A stretch of DNA of 64,000 nucleotides from an uncultured Christensenella sp. (GTDB lineage: Bacteria > Bacillota > Clostridia > Christensenellales > Borkfalkiaceae). The stretch is from NCBI GenBank assembly GCA_910578145.1, contig CAJTPJ010000004.1, forward strand, positions 62,001 to 126,000, in the 5' to 3' direction. Numbering within the stretch: the first letter of the stretch is position 1; every line of letters starts with the position of its first letter. Position numbers and translations under genes: made by a program. This document shows positions 48,072 to 56,925 of this stretch, in pieces. Below the pieces are notes generated by a model. The model searched no databases. It saw only the letters and a list, made by a program, of their open reading frames with translations, and was not told where the DNA came from.

Positions 48072-49205
48072 CTATTTTTTTAAAGTTTTTATTTCGGAAT
48101 ACGCCAAGACTAACGGAACTATGCCCAACGCGTCGTTTTTAACCAAAGGCTCGCAAACGTAGTACTCGTACGTGCCGTCCTTGCGCCTGTCGTCGTCGGC
48201 AACGGGTAAATCGGCAATACTTATTCCGTCAAGCTGTAAATTGCCGTCCTCGGTTTCGCTAAGATATTCGCCGCATACTGCGTTGAAAACGTTTTCTCCT
48301 ATTTCGGCAAATCTTCTGTCGGTATATCCAAGGCGCGCGCCCTTCATAAGCGCATACGCAATAAGTAAGTTGCCCGAAGCCTCGAAGAAATTACCCTCCT
48401 CGCCATTGCGGTCGGGCACTTGGCACAGCGTATTTTTAGCGGCGTCGATATACTGTTCAAGCCCTTCCGCCGACTTTCTGAAAATAGTTATAAGCTCCGC
48501 CTTTAAATCGGGCGCGCTCATATCGAAATAGCTTATGGTATCGGCAAGCGCCGCCAAATACCAGCCCGTGGAGCGAAGCAAAAACGCTTTAGAAAGCCCC
48601 GTTTCGGGGTCGCACCAAAACGCGGTGTTGGAAGTATCCCAACCGCTGTGGTACAACTTTTTATAGCTGTCGTACGCGTATGCGTAAATATTTCTTAACT
48701 GTTTTACGATATCCGCGTAATTTCTGCCGCGGTTAAACTCGCTTTCATAGCGCGTATAAAACGGCATTGCGGCGTAAAGCCCTTCGAGAGTTACTTGCAA
48801 AGGATAAGTTTTATTGTTGCCGAAATTGCCGAAGTCGGTGCGCTGCTGCCTTAAAAGCTGGTTGTAAAGCAAATCTATTGCTTTTTTATATTTAATTTTA
48901 CCCGTTTCACGGTATAAATCAAACAGCGCCCTGCCCTGCCCGACGTCGCGTATATCGTAATTTTCTTGATTATATCCCACTATCGCGCCGTCGTCGCCAA
49001 CGTAAAAATCGAAATAGCCGTCAAGATAATTTAAATATTTTTTGTCGCCCGTGCGCCTGTAAAGGGAATAGAGCGCGGCAAGCATACCGCCGTCGAGATA
49101 GCTGATTGCAGGCGCGCCGCCTTGTGCGCTTTTCCATACGGGCGCGTCGTAAACGCGGCTTTCCGCAACCCGACTAAGGTAATTTTCGATAACAGAGTAA
49201 TCCAT
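48072..49205 (-). CDS. Glycoside hydrolase family 105-like (unsaturated uronyl hydrolase)
   Basis: A 377-aa intracellular (alpha/alpha)6-barrel enzyme. Motifs: SYLDGGMLAALYSLYRRTGD, YDIRDVGQGRALFDLYRETG, HSGWDTSNTAFWCDPETGLS with the Asp-rich loop, and LLRSTGWYLAALADTISYFD. GH105 removes unsaturated uronic acid from rhamnogalacturonan or similar oligosaccharides made by lyases. GH88 is the main alternative. It has its own promoter and suggests pectin or glycosaminoglycan use. Confidence 0.8.
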   Translation of the reverse strand: MDYSVIENYLSRVAESRVYDAPVWKSAQGGAPAISYLDGGMLAALYSLYRRTGDKKYLNYLDGYFDFYVGDDGAIVGYNQENYDIRDVGQGRALFDLYRETGKIKYKKAIDLLYNQLLRQQRTDFGNFGNNKTYPLQVTLEGLYAAMPFYTRYESEFNRGRNYADIVKQLRNIYAYAYDSYKKLYHSGWDTSNTAFWCDPETGLSKAFLLRSTGWYLAALADTISYFDMSAPDLKAELITIFRKSAEGLEQYIDAAKNTLCQVPDRNGEEGNFFEASGNLLIAYALMKGARLGYTDRRFAEIGENVFNAVCGEYLSETEDGNLQLDGISIADLPVADDDRRKDGTYEYYVCEPLVKNDALGIVPLVLAYSEIKTLKK

Positions 49206-49240
49206 AAAACCAAACCTCGTTAGTAAAATTAGGTAAATAT

Positions 49241-49269
49241 ATTATAATACTTATTTTAACTTTTGTAAA
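49241..49269 (-). promoter_or_regulatory. Sigma-A promoter of the GH105 gene
   Basis: Minus strand: TTTACA (49264-49269), 17-bp spacer, TATAAT (49241-49246). GAGG lies before the ATG. Confidence 0.75.
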
Positions 49270-49287
49270 GAATTTGCGCAAAACAAG

Positions 49288-50742
49288 TTATACTGCCCTG
49301 CTTTGGTGGCAAGTGAAATAAATAATTTGAACGTGCCCGCTAAGCGCGCGAACCACCTCTGCCGCGCCGCCGAAATTTTTCCCGTCAAGGCTGATAAACG
49401 GGTCGTCGAGAATTAAAAACGGCTTGTCCTGCGGGTACATATTATCTATAAGCGCAAGCCTTAGGCACAAATTGCACGCGCAGCGTTGACCCGCGCTTAA
49501 ATGCTTTGCGCCGCGGATACTGCCGCCGCTTTCGTAAATTATTTCAAGCCCGTCTGTAAGCGTAACGCTACCCGAAACGGGCATTTTGATTTTTGCAAGG
49601 TAACTTAAAAATCCGTCGCGCACGGGTTTTGCGTACCTGTCGCTTAGCCCGTTTTTGGCTTGAGTAAGATATTGCGCCGCCGCCGACAAAACTTCGTAAC
49701 GATAAGAAAGGCGCGAAATTTCGGCTTCGGCTTTTTCAACCGCGCTTAAAACTTCGGGCAAACGCGCCAGCTCGTTTTCGTCCGCGCTAATGGATAAATC
49801 TATTTCGGCAAGCCTGCGGTAAACTTCGGCTACGTCGGTTGCCCCCGTAATATCCTGCGTTTTAGCGGGTTTTTTGCGGCTGAAAACAATAGCCACGATA
49901 ATACAGCATACGCCCGACGCCAAAAGCGCAAGCCCTACCCAAACGTTTATTGCGCATACGCCCGCGCCGCCTGCTATTAGCGCCGCCGCGGCTACCAAAA
50001 ACGCCGTAATTGCGCCGTTACCCCCTTTATTTGCGGTATATGCGGGGGTGTAATTATCTTTTTGCAACTCCGTTTCTGCGCGGCAGGCATATTTTGCGGC
50101 TAAGTTTTGCTCCGTCTGCCTTAGCCTTGCCGCCTCGTCGCACAGCGAGGCTCGCTCGGCTTTCTTTCTGTCTATTAAGCCGCCCGCACCCCGCGCTGCT
50201 TTAATTATGCGCTTGCGCTTTTCTATTTCCGTTATTGCCTCGTCGGCGTTAGCTCCGTCAAGCGCGCGCATAGCGCCGCCCAACTTTTCGCCTATATCCC
50301 CGTCGGCAGCCCCTTCCGCCGCTTCGGCGTTAAAAAAAGCCGTTCTTTCAAACGAGCTTTCGTTAAGCCCGAAAAAGTACTTTCCTAAATTTTCCGCGGG
50401 CACTTTTATTAAATTGCCCCCGCAATATATTGCAGTTTCGTCGCGGGCTTCGCTTTTTTTATCAAAAAACCGCTCTATCCGCCACACTTTGCCCTGCGCC
50501 TCGAACACCGCGTTGCCGCCGAACCTTCCGCCCGAAAACGGATAATATCTTTGGCGGGCGTTATACCCCGCGCCGCCCGAACGCACTGAGGGCAACCCGT
50601 AAAACAAGGCTTTTAAAAATTCGGCAAGCGTGGTTTTGCCCGCGCCGTTATCGCCGCAAAACACCGTAAGCCCGCCGTTAAATTTATATTCGCGCCCGCT
50701 TATGCCCCCAAAATTTTCAACGTAGCAGGAAATAAGTTTCAT
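49288..50742 (-). CDS. SbcC/YhaN-like ATPase with membrane segments in place of coiled coil
   Basis: A 484-aa ABC-type ATPase of the SMC/SbcC class. N-terminal NFGGISGREYKFNGGLTVFC and Walker A GDNGAGKTTLAEFLKALFYG; C-terminal signature LSAGQRCACNLCLRLALIDN and Walker B FLILDDPFISLDG. Between them are only about 300 residues instead of a long coiled coil: short helices, then two hydrophobic segments (ITAFLVAAAALIAGGAGVCA and VGLALLASGVCCIIVAIVFS). There is no zinc hook. Its start overlaps the nuclease stop by 4 nt, so it is the partner of that gene, as YhaN is of YhaO. Confidence 0.85.
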   Translation of the reverse strand: MKLISCYVENFGGISGREYKFNGGLTVFCGDNGAGKTTLAEFLKALFYGLPSVRSGGAGYNARQRYYPFSGGRFGGNAVFEAQGKVWRIERFFDKKSEARDETAIYCGGNLIKVPAENLGKYFFGLNESSFERTAFFNAEAAEGAADGDIGEKLGGAMRALDGANADEAITEIEKRKRIIKAARGAGGLIDRKKAERASLCDEAARLRQTEQNLAAKYACRAETELQKDNYTPAYTANKGGNGAITAFLVAAAALIAGGAGVCAINVWVGLALLASGVCCIIVAIVFSRKKPAKTQDITGATDVAEVYRRLAEIDLSISADENELARLPEVLSAVEKAEAEISRLSYRYEVLSAAAQYLTQAKNGLSDRYAKPVRDGFLSYLAKIKMPVSGSVTLTDGLEIIYESGGSIRGAKHLSAGQRCACNLCLRLALIDNMYPQDKPFLILDDPFISLDGKNFGGAAEVVRALSGHVQIIYFTCHQSRAV

Positions 50743-51806
50743 ATTTCAATCTCCCGCTTTTCAAGCGCTTTAAGCCCAACCGATATTATATCCCGTTTGC
50801 GCCGCTCGTCCAAACTGCCGTCGGCAAGCACGCGGCGGACAAATTCGCCCTTTAACGATTGGTCGCCTTCGTAATCTTCCAAGTTAAACCGCCGCACGGT
50901 TTCGTCCTTGACTTCGAGATAATAAAAGCCCTCGCCCTGCAAGCGGTTGCAAGTTTCCCGTTCAAGCCCGAAATTATCAAAACCAACTTCGCCGCATAAA
51001 ACCACGCGGACTATATCCGACCTTTTACAAACCGCAACCGCGCGCTTTGCTATAACGTACGCCGCGTAGTCGTCTTCCGCCGCGGAAATATCAGCGGTTA
51101 CTATTTGCACTTCGCGCTTGGGAAGCGATATAAATTCTGCCGAAATTTTATCGGTTACGTCAAGTAGCACGAATCCCTTTTCGCCAGCTTCGTCAAAGCC
51201 TCTGCCCGCAAGACAACCCGAATAACAGTAGTTACCCCGCCCGTCTATTTTGCCCGACGACAAAGTATGTAAGTGGCCCAACGCAAGATAGTCTATATTT
51301 TTACCCGCAAGCCGCGCGAGATTAACGCGCGCAAACCCCTCGCCGTTACCGATTTGCCCGTGCAAGGCAACTATATTTAGGTCGTTAGGGTTCAATTTAA
51401 GCGCGGTATAAATTTCTCCACAGTTTTTTTGGGTTATTTCAACGCCGCTTATAACCGCCCGGCCAAAGCGGTAACTTTGCCATCTATCCGAAAAGGTAAG
51501 CAAATTTTCGGGGGCGCACGTGTAAGATTGCAAACAGTCGTGATTGCCGCGTAGATAAATAAAAGTTATTTGCGGGTTGTTTTTTACAACGCTGTAAAAA
51601 AATTCTTTGTCGGTTTTAAGCGGTCTGTCGCTATCGAAAACGTCGCCCGCCAATAAAATTACGCCTACCGACTGCAAGGCGGCGTATTTAACTAAGTCCA
51701 CGAACGCCGCGCGCAGCTCCCTGCGACGCTCTTCCGCCTTTTCAAGCGGCAGGCGCGCGTCCATTTTAGAGCCGAGATGCAAGTCGGCGCAATGGATTAT
51801 TTTCAT
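50739..51806 (-). CDS. SbcD/YhaO-like DNA repair nuclease
   Basis: A 355-aa Mre11-type metallophosphoesterase. Metal motifs: CADLHLGSKMDA, LLAGDVFDSDRP, YLRGNHDC, VALHGQIGNGEG and LGHLHTLSSG. The C-terminal part (about 230-355) is a capping and DNA-binding region. It acts with the ATPase encoded immediately downstream on DNA ends or on membrane-near DNA. It overlaps the malic enzyme stop by 4 nt, so all three are one transcript. Confidence 0.9.
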   Translation of the reverse strand: MKIIHCADLHLGSKMDARLPLEKAEERRRELRAAFVDLVKYAALQSVGVILLAGDVFDSDRPLKTDKEFFYSVVKNNPQITFIYLRGNHDCLQSYTCAPENLLTFSDRWQSYRFGRAVISGVEITQKNCGEIYTALKLNPNDLNIVALHGQIGNGEGFARVNLARLAGKNIDYLALGHLHTLSSGKIDGRGNYCYSGCLAGRGFDEAGEKGFVLLDVTDKISAEFISLPKREVQIVTADISAAEDDYAAYVIAKRAVAVCKRSDIVRVVLCGEVGFDNFGLERETCNRLQGEGFYYLEVKDETVRRFNLEDYEGDQSLKGEFVRRVLADGSLDERRKRDIISVGLKALEKREIEI

Positions 51807-52972
51807 ATTTTATTTACTTTGGAGCTTACCGCCGCTTCCGCAACCGCCTTGGCAACCGCCGTATGCGCGGACTTATCGTAAGCGTAGGGTAAAATGTAAT
51901 CGCGCGAAAGTTTTTCGCCAACGCAGTTTGCAATGCCTTGCGCCGCCGCTTTCATCATTTCTGCGTTTACGGTAGTTGCGCGAACGTCCAACGCGCCGCG
52001 GAACAATCCGGGGAAAACGAGCACGTTGTTTATTTGGTTGGGAAATTCGGAAGAGCCCGTTCCCACGACGAACGCGCCCGCCTCAAGCGCGTCCTCGCGC
52101 GAAATTTCGGGAACGGGGTTGGCGCAAGTGAAAACTATGGGCTTTTCCGCCATTGATTTAACCATTTCCTTGGTTACGCAATTTGGCGCCGAAACGCCTA
52201 TAAAAACGTCAGCGCCCACCATAGCCTGCGCAAGTTTGCCCGTTAAGCGGGATTTATTGGTAAGCTCTGCAATTTCCTTATGGGCGCTGTTTAAAGTTTC
52301 GTCGCCCTTGCAAATTATACCGAATTTATCGCACATAGTTACGTCTTTCACGCCGAAATCAAGCAAAAATTTGGCAATGGCAATACCCGCCGCGCCCGCG
52401 CCGTTGATAACTATTTTAATTTCTTCCTTTTTCTTACCCGCAAGTTTCAAAGCGTTTATAAGCGCGGCGCACATTACTATAGCCGTGCCGTGCTGGTCGT
52501 CGTGGAATACGGGAATATTTAATTGGGATTTAAGCCGCGTTTCCACCTCGAAGCAGCGGGGCGCGGAAATATCTTCAAGATTTATTCCGCCGAAAGAGCC
52601 CGAAATAAGCGATATCGTTTTTATAATTTCGTCAGGGTCTTTGGATTTTATGCAGATAGGAAACGCGTCCACATTGCCGTAAGCCTTGAAAAGGGCGCAC
52701 TTGCCCTCCATAACGGGCATACCCGCTTCCGGTCCGATATCACCCAAACCTAAAATTGCCGTGCCGTCGGTAATAACCGCAACGGTGTTCCAGCGACGGG
52801 TAAGCTCAAACGATTTTTCCACGTCTTTTTGAATTGCAAGACAGGGTTCGGCAACACCCGGCGTATACGCCAGCGAAAGCGCCTCGCGGCTGTCTGTGGG
52901 GACGCGGCAAACCGTTTCTATTTTGCCCTTCCACTCGGCGTGTTTTTTTAAAGACTGCTCACGGTAATTCAT
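51803..52972 (-). CDS. NAD(P)-dependent malic enzyme
   Basis: A 389-aa enzyme oxidising and decarboxylating malate to pyruvate, of the short bacterial type (YtsJ/MaeB N-terminal class). Signatures: SLAYTPGVAEPCLAIQKDVE, FHDDQHGTAIVMCAALINAL and the Rossmann loop VINGAGAAGIAIAKFL. The start is the ATG at 52972 with GAGGAA upstream. It leads an operon with the SbcD/SbcC-like pair, an unrelated function. Confidence 0.93.
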   Translation of the reverse strand: MNYREQSLKKHAEWKGKIETVCRVPTDSREALSLAYTPGVAEPCLAIQKDVEKSFELTRRWNTVAVITDGTAILGLGDIGPEAGMPVMEGKCALFKAYGNVDAFPICIKSKDPDEIIKTISLISGSFGGINLEDISAPRCFEVETRLKSQLNIPVFHDDQHGTAIVMCAALINALKLAGKKKEEIKIVINGAGAAGIAIAKFLLDFGVKDVTMCDKFGIICKGDETLNSAHKEIAELTNKSRLTGKLAQAMVGADVFIGVSAPNCVTKEMVKSMAEKPIVFTCANPVPEISREDALEAGAFVVGTGSSEFPNQINNVLVFPGLFRGALDVRATTVNAEMMKAAAQGIANCVGEKLSRDYILPYAYDKSAHTAVAKAVAEAAVSSKVNKI

Positions 52973-53012
52973 TATATTTCCTCGCAAAGTTAAGTTATAT
53001 TTTTCAAAAAAT

Positions 53013-53041
53013 ATTATATCACGAAAAATTTAAGTTTGCAA
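53013..53041 (-). promoter_or_regulatory. Sigma-A promoter of the malic enzyme operon
   Basis: Minus strand: TTGCAA (53036-53041), 17-bp spacer, TATAAT (53013-53018) with upstream TG. Confidence 0.8.
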
Positions 53042-53062
53042 TAAAAGTTGCAAACGGCGGCA

Positions 53063-53092
53063 AAAAAGACGGGGATTGCTCCCCGTCTTTTT
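53063..53092 (-). terminator. Terminator of the GH3 and GtrA-like operon
   Basis: AAAAAGACGGGG/CCCCGTCTTTTT with a six-base loop and a T-run, 12 bp after the stop. Confidence 0.9.
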
Positions 53093-53104
53093 AAAACGTA
53101 ATTA

Positions 53105-54184
53105 TTATTCAGCCTTAGGCTCTTCGGTTTCAGTTGCTCCGACAACGGGTTCTTCCTTAACTTCGGGCTGAGCCTCGTGACCGGGAAGAATTTCGCCGGC
53201 TTTAACCGCGTTGAAATACTTTTCTTTTTCTTCCTTATTTTTAATAGCTTCAACGGCGTCGTTAAAGCTCTTTTCTATTCTTGCGTCCAACGCTTCCTTT
53301 TCCTCTGCCTTAGCTTTTTCCGCCGACTTTACAAGCGCGAAATATTTCATAGCTTTGGAGTTTACAAGCGATTTAGCCTGAATGTAATCTTTTTCGCTGT
53401 TGGATTTAAGCGCCTTGTCTTCCCATAATCTCATTTTAGCTTCAGCCGCGGCAATTATGTCTGCCGAAGCGTTAGCCGCTACGAGTTTTTCGTACTTAGC
53501 GCGCGAAGTTTTAGCCATTTTGTTGTTATCGGGGAAGATAACGAGGAAAATGAAGAAGAAAATGAATATGGAAACGCCGCCCGTAAGTACGGTTTTAATA
53601 AGACCGGCTATGGTTGCAAGTCCCTCGGAACCGGGTAAGTACCAGCCCCAATGCGTGAAGAATACGTTGCAGAAGCCCCAAACCGCGTTGGTGAATACGG
53701 AAACGAGTACCCAGCCGATGAAATACATTAACGCCTGGAACCAGGGGTTACCGTGCGAACGGTAAGTTATATTTCTCTGTAAGGGGAAGTTGATGCACTG
53801 CGCGGTGAATACGGCAATTTCAAACGCTATGAAATAGCCGAGTCCGTTGGTATCGCCGAAAATTATGTACGTTGCGCCGTTGTTGCTTGCAAAATCAAGC
53901 GGAACGTTAGGCCAACCCCAAGCTCCCCCGCCTAAACTTGCAAACGCGTAGGGCAGGAACGTCATTACGACGAACTGCCAGATAGTAACGCCCTCGGAGA
54001 ATACAATCAAGAAGAAAATTTTGTAGATAAGGCTTGAACCTTTGGGGTGTTTTTCGGAAAATCCGTACCAAACGCCCAACCACCAGCGCCATATCTTCTG
54101 CCAAAAACGCACAAACGCGTTATTTGACAGCGGTTTTATCTGACTTTGTACGTCTTCCACAGTGTATTGTTTTGCTTCGCTCAT
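53105..54184 (-). CDS. GtrA-like membrane protein with charged C-terminal domain
   Basis: A 359-aa protein with four to five membrane segments in the first 215 residues. The segment FTAQCINFPLQRNITYRSHG resembles the GtrA family motif (NF..NR), which marks flippase-like carriers of polyprenyl-linked sugars. The C-terminal 140 residues are a charged helical, Lys/Glu/Ala-rich region (ALKSNSEKDYIQAKSLVNSK, EKAKAEEKEALDARIEKSFN) ending in an acidic tail. It begins 4 bp after the GH3 gene, so the two form one operon. Confidence 0.7.
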   Translation of the reverse strand: MSEAKQYTVEDVQSQIKPLSNNAFVRFWQKIWRWWLGVWYGFSEKHPKGSSLIYKIFFLIVFSEGVTIWQFVVMTFLPYAFASLGGGAWGWPNVPLDFASNNGATYIIFGDTNGLGYFIAFEIAVFTAQCINFPLQRNITYRSHGNPWFQALMYFIGWVLVSVFTNAVWGFCNVFFTHWGWYLPGSEGLATIAGLIKTVLTGGVSIFIFFFIFLVIFPDNNKMAKTSRAKYEKLVAANASADIIAAAEAKMRLWEDKALKSNSEKDYIQAKSLVNSKAMKYFALVKSAEKAKAEEKEALDARIEKSFNDAVEAIKNKEEKEKYFNAVKAGEILPGHEAQPEVKEEPVVGATETEEPKAE

Positions 54185-54187
54185 TTT

Positions 54188-56593
54188 TTACTTATCTCCC
54201 TTTTTTGAATTTTGGTTTTTTCCCTTGGTAAGGAACCGCCCTACGCCCTTAAAGAAATGTCCGTTAAAGATTAAAAGCATTGCTTCCATCTGTCTTCTGG
54301 ACATTCCGCCGAATTTGGCAAGTCCGCGTACGGGTTGATGCAAAACGCCCATTACGAGCGTGTTAGCCAAAGTTCTGTTTCCGAACGCCCTGCTTGCCCT
54401 GATGACGAAGCGGATTCCGCCCGAAAACGCTCTGCCCGCCCAACGTTTGGAATATCTAAGGTCGGAAACGGTGCAGTTTTCGTGGATAACCATTCTCTTT
54501 TTCTTATAGAAATTATAACCTGCTTTAGGGATATCCCTGCCAAGCAATTCTTTAAACTCTTCGTCGCCTACGTTAGCCGCTTTGCCGCTGTAGTAGGAGG
54601 GCAGTTTTGCCGCGTCGTAAGGGCAAGTTTCGGTTGTACCCTCTCTTTCAACGACGGTTTGCAATCTTATATCCGCCGAGCTTGCGCCAACGTAAAGTTC
54701 GTACGCGCCGCCCTCTACTTCCCACTTGTTGGTAATTACGTTGAAGTAACGGAAAGTTTTGTCGTCGAAAGGAATAGTAACTTTAACTTCGCCGCCCGCT
54801 TTTATAAATACTTTTTTAAAGCCTTTAAGCTCTTTTGCGGGACGGAAAATTTTGCCGTCTTTTTTGCCAACGTACAACTGCGCAATTTCCGCGCCGTCGC
54901 ACGCGCCCGTATTCTTTATAGTAAAGGTAACGCCGTTTTCGTCGGCTTTGATATCCGAATACTCGTACGTCGTATACGAAAGCCCGTATCCGAAAGGATA
55001 AGCGGTTTCAACGCCCGCCGTGTCGTAATAACGGTAGCCGATATAAGGACCTTCGCGGTATTCCACCGTCATTTGTTTGCCGGGGAAGTGCGACGCCGAA
55101 GAACAATCGTTGTAAGCTACGGGGAAAGTTTCCGCAAGTTTGCCGGAAGGATTTACCTTGCCGCGAATCACGTTCATAACCGCCTCGCCGCCCGCCTGAC
55201 CCGTAAGGCAGGTGTAAACGAGCGCGTTTGCCGTTTTAGCCCAGCCCGTTTCAACCGCGCTGCCGCAGGAAAGCACTACCACCAGCTTTTTAGCGCAAAG
55301 CCTTACGTTTCTGTAAAGCTCAAGCTGGTTTGCGGGGATTTTAATGTGCTCCCTGTCAAGCCCCTCGGCTTCGCTTACTTCGTCAAGCCCCAAGCAAAGC
55401 ACGGTAACGTCGGCTTTGCACGCAAGGCGCATAGCTTTTTTAACCAACCCGTCTTTCTTTTTGCCGTATCTGTCAAAGCCCTTTTCGTAGCCGATGAAAT
55501 CAACTTCGTTTTTATAATCGAGCAGGGTGGTAAGTTTAGTGGGATTAACTACGGAAGAGCCCGCGCCCTGATAGCGGGGTTTATCCGCAAAGTCGCCGAT
55601 AATAGCCACTTTCGTCTTTTCGGAAAGGGGTAAAACGCCGTCGTTTTTCAAAAGAACTATGCTTTCTTCTGCGCACATTTTTGCAAGAGCGTGATGTTCG
55701 TCCACGTTAAAAGGTTTACCCTTTTCGCCCGCCGAGGTTTCCTCTATTAAAGTGAGCAACCTTTCAAGACACTCGTCAACGTATTTAATATCCAAAGACC
55801 CGTCGTTTACGGCGTTTACTATATCGTCGATGCCGTATTTGCAGGAGGGCATTTCAAGTTCGTTGCCCGCAATTACGCCCGCAACGCGCTCGTTACAGCC
55901 CGCCCAGTCGGTTACCACAACGCCGTTAAAGCCCCATTCGTCCCTTAATATCTCACGCATAAGGTGCATATTCTCGTTGGTAAACACGCCGTTTAGCATA
56001 TTGTACGAGGACATTATGGTTTTGGTTTTACCTTCTTTTACGGCAATTTCAAACGCCGTAAGATAAATTTCACGCATAGTCCTTTCGTCTATAACCGAGT
56101 CGGTAACCATTCTGCGTTCTTCCTGGTTATTCGCCGCGAAATGCTTTACGCAAGCCGACGTGCCCGTGGACTGTATGCCGCGTATGTACGAAGCCGCCAT
56201 TTTCCCCGCGAGGTAAGGGTCTTCGGAAAAATACTCGAAGTTTCTGCCGCAACGCGGGTTGCGCTTCATATTGGTGCCCGGCCCCAACAACACGTTAACG
56301 CGTTGTGCCGCCGCTTCTTCGCCGAGAGCTTCACCCATTTTTTCGCCAAGCTCTTCGTTCCAGCTGTTTGCCATTGCCGCCGCGGTGGGGAAGCAGGTTG
56401 CGGGAATACTTGCGTTAAGCCCGAGATGGTCTGCCGCCGCCGCTTGCTTTCTTATGCCGTGAGGTCCGTCCGCCAGGAATATAGACGGAATTTCCAGCTC
56501 GTCTATATTCATCGTCTGCCAAAAGTCCTTACCCGTCATAAGCTCGGCTTTTTGGCGCAGAGTCAGTTTACTGATTTTTTCCTTTATTGTCAT
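54188..56593 (-). CDS. Glycoside hydrolase family 3 (beta-glucosidase-like)
   Basis: An 801-aa enzyme without a signal peptide. TIM barrel with the nucleophile Asp229 in VVVTDWAG and KHFAANNQE, then the alpha/beta sandwich (VLCLGLDEVSEAEGLDREHI), then a fibronectin-III-like domain (YPFGYGLSYTTYEYSDI). About 110 extra residues at the C-terminus (LGRDIPKAGYNFYKKKRMVI ... FKGVGRFLTKGKNQNSKKGD) are basic and not part of the GH3 core. Likely substrates are beta-glucosides or xylosides. Confidence 0.92.
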   Translation of the reverse strand: MTIKEKISKLTLRQKAELMTGKDFWQTMNIDELEIPSIFLADGPHGIRKQAAAADHLGLNASIPATCFPTAAAMANSWNEELGEKMGEALGEEAAAQRVNVLLGPGTNMKRNPRCGRNFEYFSEDPYLAGKMAASYIRGIQSTGTSACVKHFAANNQEERRMVTDSVIDERTMREIYLTAFEIAVKEGKTKTIMSSYNMLNGVFTNENMHLMREILRDEWGFNGVVVTDWAGCNERVAGVIAGNELEMPSCKYGIDDIVNAVNDGSLDIKYVDECLERLLTLIEETSAGEKGKPFNVDEHHALAKMCAEESIVLLKNDGVLPLSEKTKVAIIGDFADKPRYQGAGSSVVNPTKLTTLLDYKNEVDFIGYEKGFDRYGKKKDGLVKKAMRLACKADVTVLCLGLDEVSEAEGLDREHIKIPANQLELYRNVRLCAKKLVVVLSCGSAVETGWAKTANALVYTCLTGQAGGEAVMNVIRGKVNPSGKLAETFPVAYNDCSSASHFPGKQMTVEYREGPYIGYRYYDTAGVETAYPFGYGLSYTTYEYSDIKADENGVTFTIKNTGACDGAEIAQLYVGKKDGKIFRPAKELKGFKKVFIKAGGEVKVTIPFDDKTFRYFNVITNKWEVEGGAYELYVGASSADIRLQTVVEREGTTETCPYDAAKLPSYYSGKAANVGDEEFKELLGRDIPKAGYNFYKKKRMVIHENCTVSDLRYSKRWAGRAFSGGIRFVIRASRAFGNRTLANTLVMGVLHQPVRGLAKFGGMSRRQMEAMLLIFNGHFFKGVGRFLTKGKNQNSKKGDK

Positions 56594-56808
56594 TTTTCAC
56601 CTTAAACGCGGGTACGGCAAACCGCCGCCCGCAAAATAGATTTTCTAAAATTACTTAAAAATGCAGTGTAAAGAACACTCACTATCCGTTAATTTATAAC
56701 ATATTTTTCACAAAAAGTAAATAGTTTGTACGCAAAATGCTTATTTTTTGACATTAATTGCATATAAAAGTATTTTTTTATATAATATTTAACGGAAACC
56801 CAATTTTT

Positions 56809-56838
56809 ATTGTAGCCTAAATTTAAGGCGGTTGTCAA
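56809..56838 (-). promoter_or_regulatory. Sigma-A promoter of the GH3 operon
   Basis: Minus strand: TTGACA (56833-56838), 18-bp spacer, TACAAT (56809-56814). This leaves a leader of about 210 nt before the GH3 start in which I saw no known riboswitch. Confidence 0.65.
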
Positions 56839-56857
56839 TACGCATCGACAAATTTAA

Positions 56858-56886
56858 TTGACAAAACACGGGGAATTTTGTAATAT
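56858..56886 (+). promoter_or_regulatory. Sigma-A promoter of the M60-like gene
   Basis: TTGACA (56858-56863), 17-bp spacer, TAATAT (56881-56886), followed by AAGGAG (56913-56918). Confidence 0.75.
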
Positions 56887-56925
56887 AATTTTAATTTGAA
56901 ATACGCTTTTTTAAGGAGAAACCTT

